64,000 nucleotides of DNA from the NCBI GenBank assembly GCA_003599055.1, contig QZIM01000026.1, positions 1-64,000 of the forward strand. The letters run 5' to 3'. Position numbers and translations under genes: made by a program. The notes beneath the pieces are model-generated. The model ran no database searches. It was not told the DNA's origin and saw only the letters and a list, made by a program, of their open reading frames with translations. Of the stretch, positions 9,340-18,640 are shown piece after piece. The number at the start of each line of letters is the position of its first letter. Position 1 is the first letter of the stretch. Source of the stretch: Candidatus Woesearchaeota archaeon. Its GTDB lineage: Archaea; Nanobdellota; Nanobdellia; Woesearchaeales; ARS49.

Positions 9340-10164
9340 ATGGCTCTTCTCTCTGTTTCTGCGCTGAGCAGTTTTGTGCAGTGCCCAAGGCAGTTTTTCG
9401 TGCAATACATTGTCGGTGAGGAAGTGCGGGTTAACGCGGCAATGGCGATGGGGCTGGTAAAGCACAAGTTTCACGAGCTCGTGAGTTTGCGTGAGGAGGA
9501 GTTTGTCTTGCAGCTCAAGGCGGGAGAGGACGTGCATTCCGCGCTTGCGCAAAAGTACGGGCTTCTTGCGCGTGAGGCAGTGGTCAAGTATGTGAACTCA
9601 TTGCGCGCGGTCAATGTGGCTGTTCAGGACGCGCTGGCAAGGACAATCCCGCTTGTGCAGCGTGAGGCAGAGGAGAAGGCGCGGGTTTTGGCGCCGCTCA
9701 TTGAAAAGGGTTTTTTGGGTGAGGAGTTGTGGATAAGTCTGGTTCCGAAAGTGAGGACAGAGTATGCGGTGCAGAGTAAGAAATTGGGCATTAAGGGGAG
9801 AATCGACCGTCTTGAGTTGTACGGTTCCCGGCTTCTTCCGGTTGAGCTCAAGAGCGGCAGGTGTCCTGGTGAGGGGGTGTTTGAGCACCATCGTATTCAG
9901 GCGGCAAGTTATGCGCTTTTGCTTGAGGATGTTTTTGGGACGCACGTGCCTGAGGCGCAGGTGCACTATGTGGACCACGCAGAGCGTCGTTCGGTGGTGA
10001 TGAATCCGTTTACGCGTGAATGGGTTGTTGATGTTGCGGCAAAGGTGACCGGTCTAAAGGAGTCAAGGGAAGTGCCAAAAGGGTGCGGACAGGAGTATTG
10101 TGAGGCGTGTAAGAAGTTAAGTGACCCGCTTTTTTTGGCAAAAATTCGCGCAAAACAGCAGTAA
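9340..10164 (+). CDS. Cas4/RecB-like PD-(D/E)XK nuclease with four-Cys cluster
   Basis: QCPRQFF near N-terminus, GRIDRLE, VELKSG, HRIQAASYALLLED, C-terminal GCGQEYCEAC; TATA tatttaaa at about 9309. Confidence 0.8.
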   Translation: MALLSVSALSSFVQCPRQFFVQYIVGEEVRVNAAMAMGLVKHKFHELVSLREEEFVLQLKAGEDVHSALAQKYGLLAREAVVKYVNSLRAVNVAVQDALARTIPLVQREAEEKARVLAPLIEKGFLGEELWISLVPKVRTEYAVQSKKLGIKGRIDRLELYGSRLLPVELKSGRCPGEGVFEHHRIQAASYALLLEDVFGTHVPEAQVHYVDHAERRSVVMNPFTREWVVDVAAKVTGLKESREVPKGCGQEYCEACKKLSDPLFLAKIRAKQQ

Positions 10165-10223
10165 AGAAAAGTTTAAATAGGGCGGAGATTGTTATCATTC
10201 TATAACAGTAAAGGTGATATCGA

Positions 10224-10490
10224 ATGGCTGATGACAGTTCCCGTAAATTCTCCAAACAAATTGTGGGTAAGACAGTAGTAAGCAAGTCCGGTAAGCGTTT
10301 TGGGGAAGTGGGAGATATTGTTTTTGAAGTGAAGTCAGGGGAGCTTATTCACGTTGTTCTCAAGAGTCCGACGCAGTACGTGGAAAAGCTTGAGCTTGAG
10401 AAGGGAAAAGACGGCCAGCTGTTAATCCCGTTCTCCTCAGTCATCGCGATGGGCGACTTCCTCGTGGTTTCTGAAGAAGACATTGTCTAA
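10224..10490 (+). CDS. PRC-barrel domain protein
   Basis: SKQIVGKTVVSKSGKRFGEVGDIVFEVKSGELIHVVLK. Confidence 0.85.
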   Translation: MADDSSRKFSKQIVGKTVVSKSGKRFGEVGDIVFEVKSGELIHVVLKSPTQYVEKLELEKGKDGQLLIPFSSVIAMGDFLVVSEEDIV

Positions 10491-10501
10491 GTATGGCAGT
10501 T

Positions 10502-10568
10502 CTGACAACTGACGTCTGATAACTGAGAACAGATTACGAATAACCAACTACTGCCTGCCGGCCACAAA
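10502..10568 (+). repeat. degenerate heptanucleotide tandem repeat, locus 2
   Basis: ctgacaa ctgacgt ctgataa ctgagaa ... ttacgaa taaccaa ... ccacaaa; one 4-nt phase break. Confidence 0.75.
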
Positions 10569-10598
10569 CTTTTTTATACTCGTCTTTTGCGCTTCGCT

Positions 10599-11561
10599 AT
10601 GATGGAGCAGGAGTCAGTTATCTGGACGGAGAAGTATCGCCCAAAAACGTTTGATGAGGTAAAGGGGCAAGAAGAGATTGTCTCCAAGCTTCAGGCATTT
10701 GTAAAGCAGCGCAACATTCCGCACCTGTTGTTTGCAGGTCCTGCGGGAGTGGGCAAGTCCACGCTTGCGCTGGTTGTCGCGCGCTCTTTTTTTGGTGAGA
10801 ATTGGCGCGAGAATTTCTTGGAATTGAACAGCAGTGATGAGCGCGGAATTGACGTTGTGCGGGTTAAGGTGAAGGATTTTGCAAGGACAAGGGCGCTTGG
10901 CGATGTTCCGTTTAAAATCATTTTTTTGGATGAGTGTGATGCGTTAACGCGCGACGCCCAGCAGGCGCTTCGTCGCACGATGGAAAACTATACCGGGACG
11001 TGCCGTTTTATTCTTGCGTGTAATTACAGCAGTAAGATTATTGACCCGATTCAGAGCAGGTGTGCGGTGTTCCGTTTCCGTCCGCTCGCGTCCGACCAGG
11101 TGGCAAAGCTCATTGAGCAGGTTTCAAAGACAGAAGGGTTTCAGATTGATGATGCTGCGCGGCAGGCGCTCATAACCGTGGCTGACGGTGACTGTCGCCG
11201 CGTGCAGAACATTCTTCAGAGCTGTGCGGCGCTGTCAAAGACCGTGACGCAGGAGCAGGTGTTTTCGCTTGCAAGTGTTGCTGCGCCAAATGAGGTAAAG
11301 GAAGTGCTTGCAACGGCGCTGAAGGGCGATTTCCTGTCTGCAAGGTCAAAGCTTCTTGATGTGATGTTGCGCTATGGCCTCTCGGGCATTGATGCGGTCA
11401 AGCAAATGCAGCAGGAAGTGTGGAATTTGGAGGTGGATAGCCGAAAGAAGGTCGCGCTTATTGACAAGTGTGGTGAAATTGAATTCCGTATTGTTGAGGG
11501 CGCGGACGAGTTTATCCAGCTTGAAGCGCTGCTTGCGCAGTTCGTTGTTGTAGGTCAATAA
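10599..11561 (+). CDS. rfcS: replication factor C small subunit
   Basis: WTEKYRPKTFDEVKGQEEIVSKLQAFVKQRNIPHLLFAGPAGVGKST, DECDALTRDAQQALRRTMENY. Confidence 0.95.
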   Translation: MMEQESVIWTEKYRPKTFDEVKGQEEIVSKLQAFVKQRNIPHLLFAGPAGVGKSTLALVVARSFFGENWRENFLELNSSDERGIDVVRVKVKDFARTRALGDVPFKIIFLDECDALTRDAQQALRRTMENYTGTCRFILACNYSSKIIDPIQSRCAVFRFRPLASDQVAKLIEQVSKTEGFQIDDAARQALITVADGDCRRVQNILQSCAALSKTVTQEQVFSLASVAAPNEVKEVLATALKGDFLSARSKLLDVMLRYGLSGIDAVKQMQQEVWNLEVDSRKKVALIDKCGEIEFRIVEGADEFIQLEALLAQFVVVGQ

Positions 11562-11582
11562 TAGGCGCAGGTTTTTTTTCTT

Positions 11583-11618
11583 CTGAGAACTGAAAACAGA
11601 GAACTAATCGCCAACGAC
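11583..11618 (+). repeat. degenerate heptanucleotide tandem repeat, locus 3
   Basis: ctgagaa ctgaaaa cagagaa ctaatcg ccaacga. Confidence 0.7.
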
Positions 11619-11626
11619 AACCCCGT

Positions 11627-12568
11627 TTACTGTTCTCCTGACGTTTTTACCGTGATTTGCGTCTGGATGCTTTGCTCGTAGTCGTAGCTTGCTTCGATGT
11701 TGACGATTTGTTCAAAGTCCGTGTTTGTGCTGACGGGCTGCGTGCACGAGATGGTTTTGAATCCGCTGTACAGGGTGACGTATCCTTCTGCGCTTGTTCC
11801 GGAGGTGTCAAGTCCGGTGCAGGTAAGCCCGCTCATTCCGGTATTGACGGTCACATAAACCTTGTCTTCGTTTTGTCGGACGGACCTGTCGCAGTTTTTG
11901 GAGCGTTCAAAGACGTTGCCGCTGCCCGCGTTGCGCACGTCAAAGGTAAACCCGATGCGGTCTTTGCTGCGCGTGCTTTCTTTTAAGTTTGCAATTTGGA
12001 CGGGCGCGCCGCTGTTGTGCACGGGCTTGTCGGCGTTAATCTCGCAAATGCCGCCGCTCTCGGGTGTTAAGAGGTTTTCGCGAAAGCACAGTTTGCTGAG
12101 TGCTTTGGTACGGTACAGGTAGCACGCTTCTGCCTTGATGGTGTAGGGGATACTTGCGCCCGCGATGATGTTTTTGTGGTTAAGGCCTAAGAATTCGGCA
12201 AATGCAGGGGGTCCGGTGATGGTGTTTCCTTGCGGGGTTTTTCTGTTTTCAATGACGTCATCGCTGGGGTTTCGGGTAAGGTCTGCTTCGCTTTTGCTGA
12301 ATTCAACAGGGTTGATGCCGCTGATTTTGACGCGCACTTTGTCTTTTGGGACGAGGGTTTCTCCTTTGTTTTCCAGCCGGACCACGATGTCAAAGGGGTC
12401 GCTTCCTGCATCAAATACTTCTTTGCGCAGGTCCTGAAAGCTCAGCTGGAGCCCGTTTGTTCCGCCGATAAATGGGCTTTGCAGGTCGACCGCGGGTGCT
12501 TTGCTCGTGCCTCCTTTGCAGCCAAGAAGAATCAGGAATAGGAATGCGGTTAGGATGACTTTTTTCAT
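11627..12568 (-). CDS. lipoprotein, paralog 1 of a tandem trio
   Basis: Lipobox ILLGCKGG; shares ACYLYRTKALSKLC...SGAPVQIANL and FDVRNAGSGNVF with the next two ORFs. Confidence 0.75.
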   Translation of the reverse strand: MKKVILTAFLFLILLGCKGGTSKAPAVDLQSPFIGGTNGLQLSFQDLRKEVFDAGSDPFDIVVRLENKGETLVPKDKVRVKISGINPVEFSKSEADLTRNPSDDVIENRKTPQGNTITGPPAFAEFLGLNHKNIIAGASIPYTIKAEACYLYRTKALSKLCFRENLLTPESGGICEINADKPVHNSGAPVQIANLKESTRSKDRIGFTFDVRNAGSGNVFERSKNCDRSVRQNEDKVYVTVNTGMSGLTCTGLDTSGTSAEGYVTLYSGFKTISCTQPVSTNTDFEQIVNIEASYDYEQSIQTQITVKTSGEQ

Positions 12569-12638
12569 ATGGCCTCTTTACAATATGTGTCCGTTTTCTG
12601 CATTATAAATGTTGTGTCGTACTTATCAGAATATGCGC

Positions 12639-13577
12639 TCAGGGGACGGCGCGAATTTCAAGGGGTTTTGGAATGCTTTGCCGGTAGCCGTAGCGCAGGG
12701 TAATGGTAAGCGGGCTTAAGAACGCGCTTTGTTCGTTAAGGTCAACTTCGCAAAAGAGTTGGCCGGTTCCTGAGGTGAGGCGTAAGTGGCCGTCGCGGTC
12801 AAGTCCTTTGCAGCTTTGCTTGATGCTGCGGCCTAAGATGGTGATGTCGGAGAGTTGGACAAAGTCGACTTCGTCAAATGCGAGTCCTGCGCTGTACGGG
12901 CTGCACTTGTTGAGGTATTGGGTGCCGTATTTGTAGACGGTTCCGCCGCCCGAGTTGGTGATGGTGATGATGAATCGGGTGCGTTGGGGTTGCGGCTGTA
13001 CGTCGACGTTGGTGATTGCGATGGGCGCGCCTTGGCTGCCAAGGCCAACGCCGCTTGCCGTGCACACTTTTTGTTGGGAGGTTGCCTGGTAGGGGTTGGG
13101 GTCAAGGCAGACTTGTGCCGTTGCGGTTGTTTCGTAGGTGTAGCACGCGGTTGCAAGGAGTAATGGAGTGTATTTGTCAATACGTTTGTCGGTGAGCGAC
13201 CTGATTTGTCCGCGCCAGCTGATGGTGTCTCGTCCTCCCTGGCTGACGAATGCGGAGCGGGGCTCAAGGGGAGGTATGGGCAGGCCGTCGGTTCCGATGC
13301 CGGTGATGATGGTGGGGTCAAATCCGGATAAGTAGATGCGGTCTGCTCCGCCGCCTAAAGGTGCGGTTCCGCGGTTTTCAACTTGGAGCATGATGTTTAC
13401 TTGGTCTCGGTCAAAGAGGCGTGGTGGCGGCAGGTTGGCAACATACTGAAGGTCAAGTCCTTGTGTTCCGCTGCGGAATTCCTGGGGTTGCGGGCTCTGT
13501 CCGCTGGTTGGTGCTTGGCACGCAAGAAGAAAACTAAGGAGAATGAGGGACAGCGCGCTCTTTTTCATAAGGGTCAT
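12639..13577 (-). CDS. lipoprotein, paralog 2 of a tandem trio
   Basis: Lipobox FLLACQAP; ACYTYETTATAQVCLDP...GSQGAPIAITNVDV. Confidence 0.75.
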   Translation of the reverse strand: MTLMKKSALSLILLSFLLACQAPTSGQSPQPQEFRSGTQGLDLQYVANLPPPRLFDRDQVNIMLQVENRGTAPLGGGADRIYLSGFDPTIITGIGTDGLPIPPLEPRSAFVSQGGRDTISWRGQIRSLTDKRIDKYTPLLLATACYTYETTATAQVCLDPNPYQATSQQKVCTASGVGLGSQGAPIAITNVDVQPQPQRTRFIITITNSGGGTVYKYGTQYLNKCSPYSAGLAFDEVDFVQLSDITILGRSIKQSCKGLDRDGHLRLTSGTGQLFCEVDLNEQSAFLSPLTITLRYGYRQSIPKPLEIRAVP

Positions 13578-13601
13578 TGGGGGCTTGTCTCTTAATATAG
13601 T

Positions 13602-14516
13602 TTACGGTGGGCACCGTTCTTGTCCGGGAAGCCGGTTGATGGTAAGTGATTGTGATGCGGTGTTGATGTATCCGTAGGTGATTTCAACTTCGAGGATTGA
13701 GCTGAATGTTCCTTGTGCTGGCCCGTATGTTTGTTCGCTTTCGCACGCGATGCGTGCTTCTTTTCCCTGTTCAAGGCGTACTTCGCGTTGGGTGCAGCGA
13801 AGCGGCCGGTTTTGTAGGAACGCGGCAATTTCAACGGTGGGGTTAAGCGTGGTTGTTGTTGTCGTGCACGCGCTTTCAACGTCGGGTGCGGAGACAACGC
13901 GTCCTGAGCCGAGGTTTTGGAGGTAAATGGTGAAGGTTGGGCGAATATCGTTTCCCGCGGGTGCCATGGTGGGCTCGATGCGGGTGACGGCAACGGGCGC
14001 GCCCTGTCCTCCGACGCTGACCGGTGCGACTGTACAGGGTTTTGCCGGGTTTTTGCCGAGCACATCAGGGTCGATGCAGATGGGCGCGCTTGCAAGTGTT
14101 TCGTATTGGTAGCACGCTTGGAGGATGATTGGTGTTTGGTAGGTTTCAATTTGGGGGGGTAGCGCGGTGTTTTTTACCTTGAGTGTGGTTTGTTCAATGC
14201 CTCCTTGGGGGTTGTACTGGCTGCGTCCTTCAAGGTCGAAGAGTTTTTTGCGGTTGGTGCCGGTGACGGGTTTGAGCACTTGGTCTTCGATGATGAAGGT
14301 GTAAAGGCCGCGTTCAATGTTGGTGGTTCCGAGGTTGCGTAAGGTGGCAACAAGGTCGGTTTGTTGGCACATGATGAGTTCGGGGTTGGTTGCGCGAAGG
14401 TCGATGGTGAGGGCGTCAGTTCCTTTGGCAATGTCAGGGGGTGCGGGGACTGTGGTTGGAGCTGTGCACCCAATGAGTAAGCCAATAATCAATAACCAAC
14501 AGCCAAATGTCCTCAT
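13602..14516 (-). CDS. lipoprotein, paralog 3 of a tandem trio
   Basis: Lipobox LLIGCTAP; ACYQYETLASAPICIDP...GGQGAPVAVTRIE. Confidence 0.75.
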   Translation of the reverse strand: MRTFGCWLLIIGLLIGCTAPTTVPAPPDIAKGTDALTIDLRATNPELIMCQQTDLVATLRNLGTTNIERGLYTFIIEDQVLKPVTGTNRKKLFDLEGRSQYNPQGGIEQTTLKVKNTALPPQIETYQTPIILQACYQYETLASAPICIDPDVLGKNPAKPCTVAPVSVGGQGAPVAVTRIEPTMAPAGNDIRPTFTIYLQNLGSGRVVSAPDVESACTTTTTTLNPTVEIAAFLQNRPLRCTQREVRLEQGKEARIACESEQTYGPAQGTFSSILEVEITYGYINTASQSLTINRLPGQERCPP

Positions 14517-16267
14517 GCGGTCACCGTCACGGTTTGGGTTTTCTTGATGCGGAAGGTGTAGTCTATTTCTGTTTTGAAGCTGCGGATTGCAAGGGGTGCG
14601 CCGCCAAGGAGGCGGGTGTGGTCAAGGATTTCGGTTGCGATGCGAAGGGTGGTGAATGGGCGTTTGAGGTCTTGTTCGCTGAAAATGCCGCGCAGGAAGT
14701 CTCCGCTAAGGGTGCACGTGCGCTCTTGTGTGGAGGTTGCAGTGCAGGTGTTTCCGCTGATGTCTCGTCCGCTGATGCTTTTGATGCCAAGGCCGGGGGG
14801 AACGGTGATGCGGATGGTTTTGAGTGCGACAAGTTCTCCGTCGAGCCAGTTGCGTTCAAGGGTAAGTGCAAGGGTGGGTGCAAGGTCTTTGCGGTCAGGG
14901 ATGATGCTGATGGGTTGTTGGCCGGTGTTCATTCCGATGCGCATGGGTCCGCCGGTGTAGACTGCGGTGGGGCTCGTGTCGGTGATGTCAAATGCGGCGA
15001 GGGGTTCTTGTTGTTGCCTGCGGAGTGCGCGGACGGTTTCCTGGTCCATAAAGTAGCTTTTGATGTAGGCGCTTGTGGTGAAGTCAAATTGTGCATCAAG
15101 GGCAAGGGTGTGGCTTCCTTTGCCAAGGTCATTCGCCTTAAACAGGCAGTCAATGTCGAAGTTTTCGTATTCTTCAACTTCGTATTCTGCGCTTGGCCGG
15201 ATTTCTCCTGTGATGTTTCGTGTCTGTTCATAACAGGAGAGGGTGATAAGGAGCGGCTCGCCGTCGATTTGGGTTTTGAAGCTTTCAACGCGAAGCCGTC
15301 CGTACATATCAATGACTCCGTCAGGTCCGACGTCGGTGTCGGTGAGAGCAACGTTGTCCAAAAAGACGCCGAGCTGTTTGGTGCTTGCAGCTTCAACGCC
15401 GGTTTCATAATCGCCTGTTCCGATGAGGATTTGCCGTTCGATGCCTGCTTTTGTGCCGCTGATGATTGCCTGGATTCCTGCAATGAATTTGGTGGGTGCA
15501 TCAAGGAGGGTTGTGCGAAGGGAGTCAATGGTTTTGCCGACGGGGCTGGTTGGGCTCACAAGTCCTTTGTGGACGTCTGTTCCTAAAATAAGGAGGAAGA
15601 AGGCAAGGTTTGCGATAAGGACGAGCATACCGACCGTGCTTCCGGGCCGTGGGCCGGTTCCGGTGTGGTGTGGTTTGATGCTAAAGCTGATGAGGATGGT
15701 CATAATGACGATAAAGATGGTGAGAAGGGCGGCGAAGGGGAGGCGTGAGGTGAAGAAGAGCATGCCGAATTCGAGCGCTAAAATGACGATGACTGCAATG
15801 ATGCTTCCGGCAACATTCGGGCTTTTGACAAGGATGAGTCCTGCAATGATTGCGCCGGCAAAGATGACGAGGGGGACAAGAAGGCCGCGTCCCCACGCGG
15901 CAAATCCCTGCCAAAGTCCGAGGACGAGTGCGGTGATGATGAGCAGGATGACGATGATTTTCCAGGGGAACGCGCGTGGGGGTCTTGGCGCTCCTCCTGC
16001 TGCGGGCGCGGCTCCTCCTCCGAAAATTCGGCTCATCATTCCTGCGCGCGCGGCAGTGGTTGCAGCGGCAGTTCCTAGTTCGGCTGCCGTTCCAAAGAGT
16101 CCGACGACTGCTGCGCCAAGCGGCGGGAATAAAAAGCAGGCGGCAACAAAAACAACTGCCAAAACAATGAGGATGACCCAAACCCACCAGGGGAAGAGCC
16201 AGATGGCTAACGCGAGAATGACGGCAAATAAAATGGCAGCGATGCCGATGATTTTACCAAGTCCCAT
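14513..16267 (-). CDS. polytopic membrane protein with large C-terminal ectodomain
   Basis: About 6-7 hydrophobic segments in first 250 aa, then beta-rich hydrophilic domain; 4-nt overlap with downstream lipoprotein gene. Confidence 0.7.
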   Translation of the reverse strand: MGLGKIIGIAAILFAVILALAIWLFPWWVWVILIVLAVVFVAACFLFPPLGAAVVGLFGTAAELGTAAATTAARAGMMSRIFGGGAAPAAGGAPRPPRAFPWKIIVILLIITALVLGLWQGFAAWGRGLLVPLVIFAGAIIAGLILVKSPNVAGSIIAVIVILALEFGMLFFTSRLPFAALLTIFIVIMTILISFSIKPHHTGTGPRPGSTVGMLVLIANLAFFLLILGTDVHKGLVSPTSPVGKTIDSLRTTLLDAPTKFIAGIQAIISGTKAGIERQILIGTGDYETGVEAASTKQLGVFLDNVALTDTDVGPDGVIDMYGRLRVESFKTQIDGEPLLITLSCYEQTRNITGEIRPSAEYEVEEYENFDIDCLFKANDLGKGSHTLALDAQFDFTTSAYIKSYFMDQETVRALRRQQQEPLAAFDITDTSPTAVYTGGPMRIGMNTGQQPISIIPDRKDLAPTLALTLERNWLDGELVALKTIRITVPPGLGIKSISGRDISGNTCTATSTQERTCTLSGDFLRGIFSEQDLKRPFTTLRIATEILDHTRLLGGAPLAIRSFKTEIDYTFRIKKTQTVTVTA

Positions 16268-16268
16268 T

Positions 16269-17417
16269 TCATTCGACTTCCACGGTGATGCGTGCGATGT
16301 TGAGTTCGCTTAAAGGGAGGATTTCAAGGTAGTTGTTTCCTTCTTTGATGAGGGATGTGATGTCTTTTTCAAAGTCAGGGTCGGTTTGGTCGATTGCGTC
16401 ATATCGGCCGTTGACGTTAATGCGTGCCTGCTTGCGGTTTCCGTCGTCAACAAAGTCGATGCGCAGGATGACGTCCCTGTTTTCATCTAAAATGTCGTCG
16501 TACGCGTCGCTTTTGATGGTGAAATAGTCAATCCAGCTGTCAACTTCTTCGAGGATGGTGCGAACGCGCAGTTGTTCAACACGATACGACCCGCGGTTTA
16601 TGGTGAACTCAAGTTCATTGCGTCCTTCTTTGAAGTCGTCTTTGAAGAGGTCTTGTCGGTTAAGGGAGTCGCAGCTGGGTGTTGCGGCAAAGATGATGCG
16701 GTTGTTGAGGGTGATGGTAAGGACGCCGACCGCATCTTGTTCGCAGATGGGGTAAAAGTCGAGGAATGCCGTGTCGAGGTGTTCTTTTTCATCGCGGCTG
16801 ATGGTGAACGTGGAGAGTGCGCGCTGTTTTTCCGGCTGGGTTACTTCGCCGATGATTTTGATGTCGCTAAAGCTCATTTTTTTGCGTTCAAGGACTCCGC
16901 CCGTGACGGCAAATTCAAGGGTGTTTGAGCTGCGAAGGAGGTCAATAGGGAGGACGATGGGTGGCGGGTTTTGGATGGGGATTGGCCCGCTGAAGATGGG
17001 CTGTCCGTTAAGGAGTATCAAAAGGTCGCCGTTGCGCTCAATTGCCTGGAAGCCAAGGATGATGTTTTCTGTTCGCCGAAGGTCCGGCACGCTGAAGCTG
17101 AATATTTTGCGCTGTTCGGTGATGATGCCCTTGCCGACGGTGAACGGGTTTTCCTGGTGGAGTACTTCTGCATTGCGTGTTTCGCTCAGGTAGAGGTTTG
17201 AGAGGTCGTGGTCGGTGACTGCGCGCTCGGTGAATTCCAGTCTGCCGGGTGCTTCGTCAAGGAGGAAGCGTTCGCCGATTTTGCTTGCGTTTGCCCCTTC
17301 AAGGAGCCGTTCGCGTTCTGCACTCGGGACAAGGAGGATGTAAAAGACAAGGGCGATGGTGATGAGTGCAACAAGGGTGACTGCGCCGCCTGATTTTGCT
17401 TCTCCTCGTCGATTCAT
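16269..17417 (-). CDS. membrane-anchored extracellular protein (382 aa)
   Basis: N-terminal TM (SGGAVTLVALITIALVFYILLVPS) then beta-rich ectodomain; adjacent to the 584-aa ORF. Confidence 0.7.
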   Translation of the reverse strand: MNRRGEAKSGGAVTLVALITIALVFYILLVPSAERERLLEGANASKIGERFLLDEAPGRLEFTERAVTDHDLSNLYLSETRNAEVLHQENPFTVGKGIITEQRKIFSFSVPDLRRTENIILGFQAIERNGDLLILLNGQPIFSGPIPIQNPPPIVLPIDLLRSSNTLEFAVTGGVLERKKMSFSDIKIIGEVTQPEKQRALSTFTISRDEKEHLDTAFLDFYPICEQDAVGVLTITLNNRIIFAATPSCDSLNRQDLFKDDFKEGRNELEFTINRGSYRVEQLRVRTILEEVDSWIDYFTIKSDAYDDILDENRDVILRIDFVDDGNRKQARINVNGRYDAIDQTDPDFEKDITSLIKEGNNYLEILPLSELNIARITVEVE

Positions 17418-17481
17418 AGCTCACCTTTTTTATGAATGACGGTCCGAATACTATTTAAACTTTTAGTCGTTCCGGTACGGT

Positions 17482-18525
17482 GTGAAGATACTCGAAAAGA
17501 ATTTGCGGCAAGGGGAAGTGAAGGTACTTGTGGAAGTGCCTGAAGATGTCTGGTTTTTGGGTCAGCTTATTGATAAGGGGGACATAGTGAAAGGAAAGAC
17601 GCTGCGAAAGCTCAAGGTGACGGAGGAGGCAGACCCAATCAAGCGCGCGGTTTATATGGCGATTCAGGTGGAAAAGGTTGAGTTTGCAGGGGATTCTCTT
17701 CGGGTGAACGGGACGATGCGAGAGGGTCCTGAGGATGTGCCGCGCGGGAGTTATCATACGTTTTCGGTGGAAGTGGGCACAACCGTGTCAATTGTGAAAG
17801 AAAAGTGGTTCGGTTTTCAGCTGCAGCGTCTTGAGGAGGCCTGTGAGCAGTCAAAGGCAAGGGTGCTTGTGGTTGTGTTTGACCGTGAGGAGGCGTTTAT
17901 TGGGCGCTTGCGGGCGTCCAAAATTGAGTTGCTTGCGCATCTTGCGGGCGAGGTGCAAAAAAAGCACAATGGTGTTGTGGCAAAGGGTGATTTTTTTGCC
18001 GAGCTTGCAAGGCAGGTGGAGCAGTATGATGCGCGGCTCAAGTGTGATGCGGTTGTGCTTGCAAGCCCTGCGTTTTGGAAGGAGGAATTGCTGAAAGTGA
18101 TAAAGTCTGATGCGCTGCGCAAAAAAATAGTGCAGGCAACCTGTTCTTCGGTCGATGAGTCTGCGTTTGATGAGGTGTTAAAGTCGGATTCTGTTCGCGC
18201 GGCGCTTTCTCGGGAGCGTGTTGCAAAGGAGTTGCACGCGGTGGACCGGGTGCTTGCGGAAATTGCAAAGAAGGGTGCGGTGGCATACGGTTTTGCGCAG
18301 GTAAAGACTGCGGCGGATGCGGGCGCGATTCGTGAATTGCTTGTGACGGATTCGCTGATTGCAAAGAGGCGTTTGGACAGGACGTTTGCGGCAGTCGACC
18401 AAGTCTTGCGTGCGGTGGACGCGCAAAAAGGGGATATTGTTATCGTGTCTGGCGACCATCAGGGTGGCAAGCGGCTTGATGGGCTTGGCGGGATGGCTGC
18501 GCTCTTGCGCTACAAGATTGAGTGA
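17482..18525 (+). CDS. pelA: mRNA surveillance protein Pelota
   Basis: MKILEKNLRQGEVKVLVEVPEDVWFLGQLIDKGDIV, FSVEVGTTVSIVKEKW, SGDHQGGKRLDGLGGMAALLRY; GTG start. Confidence 0.95.
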   Translation: MKILEKNLRQGEVKVLVEVPEDVWFLGQLIDKGDIVKGKTLRKLKVTEEADPIKRAVYMAIQVEKVEFAGDSLRVNGTMREGPEDVPRGSYHTFSVEVGTTVSIVKEKWFGFQLQRLEEACEQSKARVLVVVFDREEAFIGRLRASKIELLAHLAGEVQKKHNGVVAKGDFFAELARQVEQYDARLKCDAVVLASPAFWKEELLKVIKSDALRKKIVQATCSSVDESAFDEVLKSDSVRAALSRERVAKELHAVDRVLAEIAKKGAVAYGFAQVKTAADAGAIRELLVTDSLIAKRRLDRTFAAVDQVLRAVDAQKGDIVIVSGDHQGGKRLDGLGGMAALLRYKIE

Positions 18526-18543
18526 AAAGAGTGCATCTTGCTT

Positions 18544-18640
18544 CTGATAACTGACGTCTGATAACTGACAACTGAAAACTGACAACTCCCAACTACAAAC
18601 CACAAACTACGAACTACTAACTACCAACCGCCAACTACCA
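18544..18640 (+). repeat. degenerate heptanucleotide tandem repeat, locus 4 (about 14 units)
   Basis: ctgataa ctgacgt ctgataa ctgacaa ctgaaaa ctgacaa ctcccaa ctacaaa ccacaaa ctacgaa ctactaa ctaccaa ccgccaa ctacca; perfect phase. Confidence 0.9.

Noticed and set aside
15423-16313. 296-aa plus-strand ORF
   Set aside because: Met/Lys/Thr/Pro-rich antisense of the polytopic membrane protein.
18544-18640. CRISPR-like array
   Set aside because: Units are 7 nt, contiguous and degenerate, with no spacers; no cas1/cas2 nearby.
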